Positions 41,065-49,885 are shown, counted from the first letter of the stretch. The stretch is DNA of 64,000 nt from JAUXFS01 sp963772635 (GCA_963772635.1 CAVYYK010000061.1:62001-126000), one strand, 5' to 3'. Program-made: numbers and translations. Notes: generated by a model from the letters alone, not told the origin.

Positions 41065-43073
41065 TGTTCGACAAGATCCTGATCGCCAACCGGGGCGAGA
41101 TCGCCTGCCGGGTCATCCGCACCGCCAAGCGCCTCGGCGTACAGACCGTCGCCGTCTACTCCGAGGCCGACGCCGGCGCCCTGCACGTGGCGATGGCCGA
41201 CGAGGCCTACTGCATCGGGCCGGCCGAAGCGCGGGAGAGTTACCTGAATATCGACAAGGTGCTGGCGGTGGCCGTATGGAGCGGCGCCCAGGGCATCCAT
41301 CCCGGCTACGGCTTCCTGTCCGAGAACGCCGCCTTCGCCGAGACTTGCGCGGAACGCGGGTTCATCTTCATCGGCCCGCCGCCGGCGGCGATCCGGGCGA
41401 TGGGCTCGAAGACGGCGGCCAAGGCGATCATGGAGACGGCGAGGGTGCCGGTGGTCCCCGGCTACCACGGCGAGTCCCAGGACCTGGCCGTGCTCACCCA
41501 CGCCGCCGAGGAGATCGGCTTTCCGGCGCTGATCAAGGCGGCGGCCGGCGGCGGCGGCCGCGGCATGCGGGTGGTCGAGAAGGCGGGCGATCTGGAGGCG
41601 GCGATCGAGTCTGCCCGGCGCGAGGCCACGGCCGCCTTCTCCGACGGCACGCTGCTGATCGAGAAGTACCTGGCCCGGCCGCGCCACGTCGAGGTCCAGG
41701 TGTTCGCCGACCGCCTCGGCGGCGCCGTCCATCTGTTCGAGCGCGACTGCTCGGTGCAGCGCCGCCACCAGAAGATCATCGAGGAGGCGCCGGCCCCCGG
41801 CGTCGACGCGGCGCTGCGCCGGCGGCTCGGCGAGGCGGCGGTGGCGGCGGCCCAGGCGATCGGCTACGAGGGCGCCGGCACCGTCGAGTTCCTGCTCGAC
41901 GAGGACGGCAGCTTCTACTTCATGGAGATGAACACCCGCCTGCAGGTCGAGCATCCGGTGACCGAGATGATCACCGGCCTCGACCTGGTCGAATGGCAGT
42001 TCCGCGCCGCCCTCGGCCAGCCGCTGCCGCTCGCCCAGGACGACCTGGCGATCAACGGCCACGCCTTCGAGGCGCGGATCTACGCCGAGGACCCGGGCCG
42101 CGACTTCCTGCCCGCCGCCGGCACGCTGCGCCACTTGCGCTACCCGTCCGTGAGCCCGCACGTGCGCATCGACGGCGGGGTCCGCGAGGGCGACGCGGTC
42201 GGCGTCGACTACGACCCGCTGATCGCCAAGCTGATCGTCTGGGACGCGGACCGCGACGCGGCGCTGACCCGATTGCGCCGGGCCTTGGCCGAGGTGCAGG
42301 TGGTCGGGCCGGCGACCAACGTCGATTTCCTCTCCGCCGTCGCCGGCCATCCGGCGTTCGCCGCCGGCGACGTCCATACCGGGTTCATCGGCCAGCACCG
42401 CGCCGAGCTGTTCCCCGAGCGGCAGCCGCCTTCGGACCGGATGCTGTCGCTGGCGTGTCTCGACGTGCTGATCCGCCGCGACGAGGAGGCGCGCGCCGCC
42501 GCCCGGCGCTCGCTCGACCCGTTCTCGCCGTGGCACTCCACCGACGGCTGGCGGCTCAACGACGACAACTACCATAAGCTGACCTTCCGCGACGGCGACG
42601 ACAGGATCGACTTGACCATCCACTACCGCCCCGACGGGATCCTCCTCGAGCTTCCGGGCGGGGCCGAGCCGGTGAGCGCCGCCGGCGAGATCGACGCCGC
42701 CGGCGACCTGATCGCCAACCTCGGCGGGGTGCGGATCAAGGCGACCGTGGTCCGCCACGGCGACGACCTGACGATCATCTGCGGCGGCGCCAGCCACCGG
42801 TTGGTGCTCGACGATCCCGCCGCCCGCGCCGGCCTGCAAGAGGCCAAGAGCGGCTCGCTGACCGCGCCGATGCCGGGCAAGGTGGTGGCGATCAACGTCA
42901 AGCCCGGCGACGCGGTCAAGCGCGGGGCGACGCTGATGGTGATGGTGGCGATGAAGATGGAGCACGCCGTCACCGCCCCCACCGACGGCACCGTCGCCAA
43001 GGTCCACTACGACGTCGGCGAACAGGTCGAGGAGGGCGCGGTGCTGGTGTCGTTCGAGGACGAAGGCGGGTGA
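41064..43073 (+). CDS. mccA: 3-methylcrotonyl-CoA carboxylase, biotin-containing (alpha) subunit
   Basis: Biotin carboxylase plus biotin carrier chain, 669 residues, complete. Biotin carboxylase signatures: KILIANRGEIACRVIRTAKR, GIHPGYGFLSENAAFAE, the glycine-rich ATP loop IKAAAGGGGRGMRVV and EMNTRLQVEHPVTEMITG. The C-terminal carrier domain has the biotinylation Lys631 in VAMKMEH, where the usual EAMKMEH has Val in place of Glu. It ends the liu gene run. A 700-bp AT-rich non-coding block follows. Confidence 0.96.
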   Translation: MFDKILIANRGEIACRVIRTAKRLGVQTVAVYSEADAGALHVAMADEAYCIGPAEARESYLNIDKVLAVAVWSGAQGIHPGYGFLSENAAFAETCAERGFIFIGPPPAAIRAMGSKTAAKAIMETARVPVVPGYHGESQDLAVLTHAAEEIGFPALIKAAAGGGGRGMRVVEKAGDLEAAIESARREATAAFSDGTLLIEKYLARPRHVEVQVFADRLGGAVHLFERDCSVQRRHQKIIEEAPAPGVDAALRRRLGEAAVAAAQAIGYEGAGTVEFLLDEDGSFYFMEMNTRLQVEHPVTEMITGLDLVEWQFRAALGQPLPLAQDDLAINGHAFEARIYAEDPGRDFLPAAGTLRHLRYPSVSPHVRIDGGVREGDAVGVDYDPLIAKLIVWDADRDAALTRLRRALAEVQVVGPATNVDFLSAVAGHPAFAAGDVHTGFIGQHRAELFPERQPPSDRMLSLACLDVLIRRDEEARAAARRSLDPFSPWHSTDGWRLNDDNYHKLTFRDGDDRIDLTIHYRPDGILLELPGGAEPVSAAGEIDAAGDLIANLGGVRIKATVVRHGDDLTIICGGASHRLVLDDPAARAGLQEAKSGSLTAPMPGKVVAINVKPGDAVKRGATLMVMVAMKMEHAVTAPTDGTVAKVHYDVGEQVEEGAVLVSFEDEGG

Positions 43074-43382
43074 GGCCGGAAGGTGTCAGGGATCGGGTAT
43101 GCGGGCGAGGCCCCCCTGACTCCTCGCCCCCGATCAGGGATCAGGGTCAGGGAGCGGGTATCCCAGAGATCAGAGAGTCGCGCCCTCACCTTCCCACCGC
43201 CTCGGCGCGGCGCCTGGCTCTCCCGCGACGGGAGACGATTGGCGCCATCGTCTCGGCATAACTCGTTGATTTTCAAACGTTTCTGAATACCCTAGCGCAT
43301 TCCTGCGGAAATTCTTGACGATATCGCGCCCGAGAAATCGGCTAAGCCCTTGAAAACAAACGATCCGGAAAAATGTCGAAAT

Positions 43383-43414
43383 CATCGTCAAAACTCGTCA
43401 AAACTCGTCAAAAC
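43383..43414. repeat. 32-bp direct repeat, copy 1 (three 10-bp phased CGTCAAAACT units)
   Basis: Three head-to-tail units with period 10, each carrying an A4 run. The 32 bases from 43383 are identical to those from 43536. A-tracts repeated once per helical turn are expected to bend DNA. Confidence 0.9.
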
Positions 43415-43535
43415 GTGGTGTAACCCGTTGATTTATATGATTTACAATAACCCTTCGTTTCGTTGACGCAACGGCTGCAACGCCTTGATTCAAAACGAAA
43501 TTTACCCCGAAGCACCGTTGCGCTCCGGCAACGAA

Positions 43536-43567
43536 CATCGTCAAAACTCGTCAAAACTCGTCAAAAC
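43536..43567. repeat. 32-bp direct repeat, copy 2 (three 10-bp phased CGTCAAAACT units)
   Basis: Exact second copy of the repeat at 43383-43414, 153 bases downstream in the same orientation. The flanks differ on both sides, so the duplicated unit is confined to these 32 bases. Confidence 0.9.
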
Positions 43568-43608
43568 CGAGAAAAGACGTTTGATTACAATCGGTTGTAA
43601 AATTGATA

Positions 43609-43632
43609 TCCGCCGGGACACAACCCGGCGGA
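43609..43632. terminator. 9-bp hairpin in the AT-rich block
   Basis: Perfect arms TCCGCCGGG (43609-43617) and CCCGGCGGA (43624-43632) around the loop ACACAA. No T-run follows on the plus strand; on the minus strand the sequence after the stem is TATCAATTTT, which is T-rich, so it could end transcription arriving from mazF (minus strand). Confidence 0.5.
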
Positions 43633-43783
43633 CACCCGTCACATCTCGCCGGCCCGGCGGCTTGCGTCAACGCTTCCACGATTTCAAAGAGCCTTTTCTC
43701 CATAGATATCCCGTCACCGGCCCAAAAACAAGGAATATTATCCTTCAGCGATCACCCACAGCGGCGGATCGATGGGGCGCCCG

Positions 43784-44122
43784 TTACCCGTAGCTGAACA
43801 TCTCGACCAGGACGCCGGCGACATCGCGGGCGCGGGGCTCGGGCAGGCGGCCGAGTTTGCGGGCGAGGCGCGACTTGTCGATCGTGCGGATCTGGTCGAG
43901 GACCACCTGGCCCTTGATCCGCTGAAAGGTCAGATCGACCCGGGTCGGATATCGGCGCCGCCTCGAGGTCATCGGCGCGACGATGACGGTGCGGATGTGC
44001 CGGTTCATTTCGTCGGGCGAGACAACGACGCACGGCCGCGTCTTGGTGATCTCCGAACCCTGCGTCGGGTCCAGATTGACCAGCCAGACGTCGAACCGCC
44101 GGACATCCGCTACCACCGCCAC
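43784..44122 (-). CDS. mazF: MazF/PemK-family endoribonuclease toxin
   Basis: Toxin of 112 residues that cleaves RNA at short sequences when freed from its antitoxin. MazF features are FDVWLVNLDPTQGSEITKTR, PCVVVSPDEMN, TVIVAPMTS and GQVVLDQIRTIDKSRL, matching the PemK/MazF beta-barrel. GTG at 44122 overlaps the mazE stop by 13 bases, the usual coupled layout. It is the last gene before the AT-rich block and its hairpin. Confidence 0.95.
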   Translation of the reverse strand: MAVVADVRRFDVWLVNLDPTQGSEITKTRPCVVVSPDEMNRHIRTVIVAPMTSRRRRYPTRVDLTFQRIKGQVVLDQIRTIDKSRLARKLGRLPEPRARDVAGVLVEMFSYG

Positions 44123-44361
44123 TCCCTCTCGTCCCAGTCATGCCGCAGAGGCTCGGGAACGAGCGGGGCGTCGTCGCCAGCATCCGCCATCTCTGCAAAC
44201 GCCTCGTCCCAACCCTGCCGCAGCTTGCCGACCGGGGCGAGCACGACCACACCGTCGCCGACGCCGAGCTCGACCTCATCGCCGAACCCGCACGTCTCGA
44301 TGATCGACCGCGGAATCCGAATGCCCTTCGAATTGCCGATGGAAACCAGCTTCACCTTCAT
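44110..44361 (-). CDS. mazE: MazE-type AbrB antitoxin
   Basis: Antitoxin of 83 residues. The N-terminal AbrB/MazE swapped-hairpin domain reads MKVKLVSIGNSKGIRIPRSI, IETCGFGDEVELGVGDG. The acidic C-terminal tail (PLVPEPLRHDWDEREWRW) should wrap the toxin. It has a GGAGAG ribosome site and starts at ATG 44361, just downstream of a strong promoter overlapped by a TGTAATTACA operator-like sequence. It shares the AbrB domain type with the antitoxin at 34.9 kb but lacks the HTH. Confidence 0.93.
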   Translation of the reverse strand: MKVKLVSIGNSKGIRIPRSIIETCGFGDEVELGVGDGVVVLAPVGKLRQGWDEAFAEMADAGDDAPLVPEPLRHDWDEREWRW

Positions 44362-44376
44362 GGTTTGGCTCTCCGA

Positions 44377-44414
44377 TGTAATTACATTGTAATTACGCAA
44401 TAGATCTATGTCAA
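44377..44414 (-). promoter_or_regulatory. mazEF promoter with overlapping GTAATTAC operator
   Basis: On the minus strand TTGACA (44414-44409) and TACAAT (44391-44386) are separated by exactly 17 bases, a near-consensus sigma-70 promoter. The -10 box lies between two copies of the palindrome GTAATTAC (44378-44385 and 44389-44396), 11 bases apart, in a sequence otherwise foreign to the GC-rich surroundings. Binding of MazE or MazEF there would block RNA polymerase, giving autorepression. The operator role is inferred from position. Confidence 0.8.
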
Positions 44415-44648
44415 GACTGCGTCGGCAGCGCCGGCGGAGCGCAACGCATGCATAGTCCGGGGTAGGCATTGCCTGGATCATTCGGCATATGACGCCGTTG
44501 CGCACGCGTCTAACGGTTGCCGTTCAGCGCCGCGCCATCGGCCAATCGGGAAGATCCGGAGACGCTTTACTGAATTTTGATCGCGAAATCGGCGTCGCCA
44601 CAATGATGGGCCGTACCGATTAACCACTCGGCTCACAAAAAGGCAACT

Positions 44649-44920
44649 CTATGCCGGTGCAGCCCCGCAATAGGTATCAACCTTGGCGATGTAGGCGGCC
44701 TTGTCGGCTTCGTCGAGAAACGAGGCCTGGAACGAATTGCGGGCGAGGGTGCAGAGGGTTTGGCGGGGGAGGGCGAAGGCTTCGGCGACCGCCTACGCAG
44801 TTCTCGTTGAGATAGCCGCCGAAGTAAGCGGGATCGTCAGGCTTCAGGGTGACGAACAGGCCGCGCTCGATCAGCTCGGGGAGCGGGTGGTGGGCGAGGT
44901 CGGGGACGACGCCGAGGCGG
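44649..44920 (-). pseudogene. Adenosine deaminase 3'-end fragment 1
   Basis: Non-functional C-terminal fragment (about 90 codons) homologous to 48070-48342 of the intact add gene. It reads RLGVVPDLAHHPLPELIERG, TLKPDDPAYFGGYLNEN, and after one extra base continues to the stop as AAYIAKVDTYCGAAPA. No start codon or catalytic residues of the N-terminal half are present. Homology stops sharply at GCCGAGGCGG (44920). It is downstream of the cytochrome gene on the same strand. Confidence 0.88.
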
Positions 44921-44948
44921 GCTCGAGGTTTGTCGTCGCGACCGGCGT

Positions 44949-45380
44949 CTACTCGACGCGGAACGTCGCGTGGCAGGCGCGGCACTGGGCGGAAATCGCC
45001 TGAAGGGCCTCCATCGCCTTTTTCCAGTCGGCCGTCGTCGGCTCGGCCGGAACCGCGTCGGCGACGTCGGCGAATTCGGCGGCGGCGCGATGCATGCCAA
45101 GACCCATCTCGCGGAACTCCAAGGGGAGATAGCGTCCGAACCCGGCGCCCGACCCGGCCACCAATTCCTCGCGCGCGACCTTGGCCGCGGCTTTGAAGTC
45201 GGCGTTGGCAACCTCCGCCATCACGTCGTCGAGCGCGTCCATGTGATCGCGCATGTGTTCGAGGAACGCCCCCCGCATATCGGGAGGAAGCTTGATCGGC
45301 GTGCGCGGGTCGTCTTCGGCCGCCGCAACCGTGGCCGCGATCGACACCGCAACCAGCGCAACCATCAGAGAGCGCATCAT
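44949..45380 (-). CDS. Cytochrome c'/c556-type haem protein
   Basis: Periplasmic four-helix-bundle cytochrome of 143 residues. The signal peptide is MMRSLMVALVAVSIAATVAA from the ATG at 45380, which has the strong site AGGAGG seven bases upstream. Helical segments rich in Ala/Glu follow (MRGAFLEHMRDHMDALDDVM). The single haem motif CRACH is nine residues from the C-terminus, the characteristic place for class II cytochromes. Such proteins bind haem with an open or Met sixth site and may handle NO or electrons. It is divergent from the DUF2780 gene. Confidence 0.9.
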   Translation of the reverse strand: MMRSLMVALVAVSIAATVAAAEDDPRTPIKLPPDMRGAFLEHMRDHMDALDDVMAEVANADFKAAAKVAREELVAGSGAGFGRYLPLEFREMGLGMHRAAAEFADVADAVPAEPTTADWKKAMEALQAISAQCRACHATFRVE

Positions 45381-45522
45381 CTTTCCTCCTGCAACAGCTA
45401 TCGACGACTGGGCCGAACCCGCCCGATCATAGCGCATTCTTGGCGAATAGGAGATGCTTTCCGGGAGATCGGGGTTAACATGGGGCCTCAGGTTTTCCGA
45501 TGACGAAATGGAGGGTGACGTG

Positions 45523-46097
45523 ATGCGAACTTTGTTGAAATCGGCGCTGGTGGCCGTTGCGGCCCTGGTGGCTACGGCCAACACCGGTTCCGCCCAGGCC
45601 CAAGATCTTGTGGGGATGCTCGTTTCGCAACTGGGGGTGACGAGCGAACAGGCGACCGGCGGTGCCGGCGCCATCTTCAATTTGGCCAAGGAGCGCCTGG
45701 CGCCCGATCAGTTTTCTCAGATTGCCGGACGCGGTGCCGGGAATCGAACTCGATGATGGACGCGGCTCCCACCGCCGCGGCCGCGAGCGCGGCCGGTGGC
45801 GCCACAGGCGGCGTTGCCGATGTGAGCAAGATGACCACCGCCGCCGGCAAATCCGGGGAAGCGACCGGAGGAATGGGTTCGATGACGGGCATGGCCTCCA
45901 AGGCGATGGGAGGCGCACCGAGCGCGACCGAGGGGACCGGCGCCGCGATGGGCAATCTCGGCTCGCTTGCCGGCAGCTTCGAACAGCTCGGCATGTCCCC
46001 CGACATGGTTCAGAAGTTCGTTCCGGTCGTCCTCGACTATGTCAATTCGGAGGGCGGGGCCACCGCGATGAAGCTCCTGCAAGGAGCCCTGCTTTAG
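45523..46097 (+). CDS. DUF2780 (VcgC/VcgE-like) secreted protein, frameshifted
   Basis: Exported protein of about 190 residues, function unknown. The signal peptide starts MRTLLKSALVAVAALVATAN from the ATG at 45523. The DUF2780 core then shows LVGMLVSQLGVTSEQATGGA and GAIFNLAKERLAPDQFSQIA. Near 45730-45750 two single extra bases break the frame; it resumes as SMMDAAP followed by a long Gly/Ala/Met-rich linker. The conserved C-terminus is FEQLGMSPDMVQKFVPVVLD and SEGGATAMKLLQGALL. It is divergent from the cytochrome c' gene, and its stop is three bases from an add fragment on the other strand. Confidence 0.85.
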
Positions 46098-46100
46098 AGC

Positions 46101-46206
46101 CTACGGGGTTGGCTCGTTGTACGACAGCGCCGCCGCTCGATAGGCATTGACCCGGGCGGCGAACGCGGCCCTGTCGGCTTCGTCGCGAAACGACGCCCGG
46201 AGCGGC
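46101..46206 (-). pseudogene. Adenosine deaminase 3'-end fragment 2
   Basis: Short relic of the last 33 or so codons of an adenosine deaminase: LRASFRDEADRAAFAARV then NAYRAAALSYNEPTP and a stop at 46101-46103. It corresponds to about 48070-48165 of the intact gene but is clearly more diverged than fragment 1. It has no start codon. Its end abuts the DUF2780 stop tail to tail. Confidence 0.75.
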
Positions 46207-46558
46207 GAAGAGATAAGGACTCCCTTGGCCGTCGGCACCGCTGTGGGGCAAATTGTTCGGGAGGAGCCATTTGCCCGAGATCGCGACTCGGCGATCGCTG
46301 CGCGGATTCACCGGGCGTGCTCACCTCTCAAGCGCACCAGGTAAGTTTCCTTTGGTACAGGGGCAATACCGACGCGTGCGCGGAATTCCGGAGAATCAAA
46401 TCCGAGTCCGTCGCCGGGATTTGTGAACCAGATAACATACGACCCCCGGACCGTCGGCTACTCTCCCGATGATGCCTAGCGCGCGGCTCGGTCCGATCCT
46501 GGTGCCAACCATCGATCGGAGACGCGCCGCGCGAAAACACAAACCGATAGGAGAGGTC
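46207..46558. other. 350-bp gene-free stretch upstream of the unknown gene
   Basis: No supported gene. The last 100 bases are less GC-rich and precede the unrecognised gene at 46559, so the promoter is expected there, but no clear -35/-10 pair was seen. The rest shows neither repeats nor homology to add. Confidence 0.5.
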
Positions 46559-47909
46559 ATGCCTGACAATAACGTTATTACCGTAAACGACATTCCGTGC
46601 TGCCCCGAGATCACCAAGGAGCCGTGTTGCGAGCGGCTGCAATTCAGCTATCGGCTGCAGAATCGCCTCACCGACATACCGGTGGAAGTGATCATCGTCG
46701 CCGAGGTGGAGCGGTGCCCGGGGCCGCTGTCCCTGGGGGATGTGGTCTATTCCACGACTTTGCTCCCCGGAGAGAAGGTGCGGCTGTTTACCGCCACCCG
46801 GAACAGCCGTTTCACCTACGACAGCGAGTCCGAGGTCAACTACCGTCACGAACAGGCCTCGGAAGAGACGTTCTACATGTCGTCGATGGACCGATACATG
46901 TCCGACCTTACGGTCCGCGACGAGGCCGAGGCGAATTCGCAAAGCCATTCCGATTTCGAGGTCAATGGCAGTGCGGACTACTGGACGATCGGGTTCGCCG
47001 GCGGCGGCAGCGCCAGCGTCGACGGTAATTTCAACGGGTCGAGCAGCGCGGATTTCTTGCACGAGCTGTCCCGGCACGCCGAGGCGTCGCATTCCCGTTC
47101 GGTCCAGGCCGTACGCGCCTCGAACTCCATCGCCATCGGCGAAGTCCAGAGCCGCAGCCATGCCGAGGGTGAATCGGAAAGCGCCTATGAATTCTGCCTC
47201 GCGGGTGTTCGAGAACAAGAACCACTGTCATGCGGTCACTTATTTCGCCTATCAGTTGGTGAAGAAACAAACGCTGCGTTTCTCGATCAAGGCCGTGCTT
47301 CGCAGGGTCGTCGACCGGGCCGGCGATACCCGCGTCGACGCCAATCCCGTGCGCCCTGCGTCGAGCGTCGCGGTGATTCCCGATGGCATTCTCGCGACCA
47401 AGGCCAACCGGCTGGAAGTCGAGACGGCCGGCCGCACCAGTGCCGCCGCCTACAAGGCCAATATCATTGGTTCGGGCCAGACCGCCGGCGGGTTCGGTCT
47501 CAGCAATGCGTCTCTCGCCACGGCCACCCGCCTGACACGCACGCTGGACGTGCGCGTCGAGCCAATTCCGGAGGAACAGCGGAAGAAGGCCCTGCAAGCG
47601 GTCGACGCGGACCTCGTGAAGGCCGGGATCATCGACAAGGTCGGGGGCAATGTCTCGCCGAAGCTGCAGGCGGAGCTCGGCTTCGAGCGGACCACCTGCC
47701 TGCCCACCCAGGCGATCATGGTCAAGGGCTGTCTCGACGACTGCAATGTCTGCGAGACGAGCCTGCAGAAATCGATCGAGCTCGACCTGGTGCACAAGGA
47801 TCTCGAGAACAAGCTCCTCGAACGCCAGATCGCGCTGCTCGAGAAGAGCCAGGAATACCGCTGCTGTCCGGCCGGAGAGAAGGAGGAAGACGAAGACGGG
47901 GACGCCTGA
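46559..47909 (+). CDS. Unrecognised Cys-rich protein with Ser-rich centre, frameshifted
   Basis: I do not recognise this family. About 449 residues when one extra T near 47191 (GAATTCTGCC) is removed. N-terminus: paired Cys (CCPEITKEPCCERL), then a strand-rich part with VYSTTLLPGEKVRLFTATRN. Centre (about residues 90-215): many Ser/Glu/His and Gly, e.g. DYWTIGFAGGGSASVDGNF, SHSRSVQAVRASNSI. After the shift, RVFENKNHCHAVTYFAYQL is followed by KKQTLRFSIKAVLRRVVD. The C-terminus has CLPTQAIMVKGCLDDCNVCE, a coiled-coil-like helix (LVHKDLENKLLERQIALLEK) and a last CCPAGE with an acidic tail. No signal peptide or membrane segment. GGAGAGG lies just before the ATG, and a strong terminator follows, so it is a single-gene unit. 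Confidence 0.8.
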
Positions 47910-47933
47910 CGCCGTCACGCGCCCAAGAAAAGA

Positions 47934-47961
47934 GGAAGGCCCCGCACCGCCGGGGCCTTCC
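47934..47961 (+). terminator. Intrinsic-type terminator after the unknown gene
   Basis: Perfect 11-bp stem GGAAGGCCCCG / CGGGGCCTTCC with a 6-base loop (CACCGC), followed by GGCTTTGTT. It lies 24 bases after the stop codon at 47909. Confidence 0.85.
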
Positions 47962-48069
47962 GGCTTTGTTCCGATGACCGGGTTCATACCGCCGCTAATT
48001 GATCGTCTCAAGCTTGGCAAATCGGACAGGGCGGCCGATGTCGTTGGGCCGGATCCAAAGGCGCCATGG

Positions 48070-49091
48070 CTACGCCGGCGTCGCCGCCTCGTAGGCGTCG
48101 ACCTTGGCCACATAGGCGGCCTTGTCGGCGGCGTCCAGGAACGACGGCCTCGAAACGAGTTGCGTGCCAGGGTGCAGAGGGTTTCGCGGGTGAGGGCGAA
48201 GGCTTCGGCCACCGCCATGTAATTCTCGTTGAGATAGCCGCCGAAGTAGGCGGGGTCGTCGGAGTTGAGGGTGACGTACAGGCCCCGTTCGATCAGCTCG
48301 GGGAGGGGATGGCGGGCGATGTCGTCGACGACGCCGAGGCGGACGTTGGAGAGGGGACAGACGGTGAGCGGGATGCGGTCGCGGGCAAGGCGGGCGACCA
48401 GTTCCGGGTCCTCGAGGCAGCGGACGCCGTGGTCGATGCGCTCGGCGTGGAGGACGTCGAGGGCGTGGGTGATGTAGGCGGCCGGGCCCTCCTCGCCGGC
48501 GTGGGCGACGGCGTGGAACCCCACGGCGCGGGCGCGGGCGAAGACGCGGGCAAATCTTTCCGGCGGGTGGCCGCGCTCGGCGGAGTCGAGGCCGACGCCG
48601 AGGATGCGGTCGCGCTGCGGCATCGCCGCCTCAAGGGTGGCGAGGGCGTCGTCTTCGGGGAGGTCTCGGAGGAAACACATGATTAGTTGGGCCCTGACGC
48701 CGAGCGTGGCGCTTGCGTCGGCGATGGCGCGGTGGAGGCCGTCGATCACCGTCGCCAACGGGACGCCGCGGCGGGTGTGCGCCTGGGGGTCGAAGAAGAT
48801 CTCGGCGTAGAGGATGTTGTGTTGTCGCGCCTTCTCCAGGTAGGACCAGGCGAGGTCGTGGAAGTCCTGCTCGCGGATCAGCACGTTCATGCCCTGATAG
48901 TAGAGGTCGAGGAAGCCCTGGAGGTCGTGGAACCGGTAGGCCGCCCGCACCTCCTCGACCGAGGCGTAGGGGAGGGCGACGCCGTTCCGTTCGGCCAGCG
49001 CGAACATCAACTCCGGCTCCAGCGTGCCCTCGATGTGGAGATGCAACTCGGCCTTGGGCAGGCCGGCGATGAAACCTGGAAGGTCGGTCAT
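48070..49091 (-). CDS. add: Adenosine deaminase, C-terminal frameshift
   Basis: Deaminates adenosine to inosine (or adenine to hypoxanthine in the related adenine deaminase group), about 340 residues. Zinc ligands are in PKAELHLHIEGTLEPELMFA (HxH) and further His in VGFHAVAHAGEEGP, with the active-site Glu; the last metal Asp pair is in TLNSDDPAYFGGYLNEN. HAERIDHGVRCLEDPELVAR is also typical. Near 48150 one extra base (TTTCGAGGCCGTCG) diverts the last 30 codons; removed, the end reads ASFLDAADKAAYVAKVDAYE. The ATG at 49091 is clear. The product hypoxanthine would feed hpt, which is divergent and starts 73 bases away. Confidence 0.94.
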
Positions 49092-49163
49092 GGTACTCGG
49101 AGGATATCTTCGTTTGTCGTCCGTTGGTAGTGTGCCGAGGGACGGAGTATTGTGGGGGCGGCA

Positions 49164-49683
49164 ATGGCGGTGCGAAAGCTTTTCGACGAGGCGGCGATCG
49201 CCGGCCGCGTCCGCGACCTCGCCCGGGAGATCGCCGAGACGTTTCCGCAGGAATTCACCGTCGTCGGCCTGCTCAAGGGCAGCTTCGTCTTCGTCGCCGA
49301 TCTCGTCCGGGCGCTGCACCCGCTGGGTCTCGCGCCCCGAGTTCGAGTTCGTCAAGCTGAGCAGTTACGGCTGCGGACGGGAAAGCTCGGGCGAGATCCG
49401 GCTGGTCGGCGATACCCCCGCCGGCATCGACGGCCGCCAGGTGCTGCTGGTCGACGACATCGTCGACACCGGCCACACCCTCGCCTTCGCCAGGTCGCTG
49501 CTGCTGGAGCACGGCGCCGAGCGCATCGTCGCCTGCGCTCTGATCGACAAGCCGAGCCGGCGCGAGGCCGACATCGCCGCCGACCTGGTCGGGTTCACCG
49601 TGCCGGACGTGTTCATCGTCGGCTACGGCATCGACTACGCCGAGCAGTACCGCTATCTGCCCTACCTCGGCACCATCGACTGA
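49164..49683 (+). CDS. hpt: Hypoxanthine phosphoribosyltransferase, frameshifted
   Basis: Purine salvage enzyme converting hypoxanthine (or guanine) and PRPP to IMP/GMP. About 172 codons. N-terminus MAVRKLFDEAAIAGRVRDLA, then VVGLLKGSFVFVADLVRAL (the conserved GxxxGxxxF segment). One extra base in the C-run near 49340 (GCGCCCCGAG) breaks the frame, which resumes with EFEFVKLSSYG. The PRPP motif is VLLVDDIVDTGHTL, and FTVPDVFIVGYGIDYAEQYR is the purine-binding end, both intact. It is divergent from add, with which it forms a short salvage route. Confidence 0.93.
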
Positions 49684-49885
49684 CCCTCGGCCGCCACACG
49701 CTCCGCGGCGTCCGCAACCCCCAGGAGATCTTCACCCTGCCGTCGTAATCGCCGCACCGGCTATCGGTGCTTTGCAGGCGGCGGCCGATTGGGTATACGG
49801 GGCGGCGGCGATGCGCGTCGGCGGGCCGGTCGATTTCCGGTCGCCGGCCTTCCATGCTTGCTACCACCCGAACAAGGAGACGAAC

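Larger units (their letters stand above)
43074..43783. other. 710-bp AT-rich non-coding block with repeats
   Basis: No gene-like frame is supported. The first 130 bases after mccA are GC-rich and locally repetitive (GATCAGGGATCAGGGTCAGG at 43132-43151). A small hairpin, TCTCCCG-CGA-CGGGAGA, lies at 43219-43235. From about 43250 to 43740 the sequence turns AT-rich and holds the two phased repeats and a 9-bp hairpin listed separately. Several copies of a short GTTGATTT word occur (43266, 43427). Confidence 0.7.

Noticed and set aside
40767..43007. A 746-codon open frame on the minus strand opposite liuC and mccA
   Set aside because: It is the antisense of two clearly conserved genes, with His/Asp/Gly/Val-rich low-complexity composition typical of GC-rich antisense frames.
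43383..43567. CRISPR array
   Set aside because: Repeat units are 10 bp in direct contact, with only two 32-bp blocks and no regular spacers; no cas genes are in the window.
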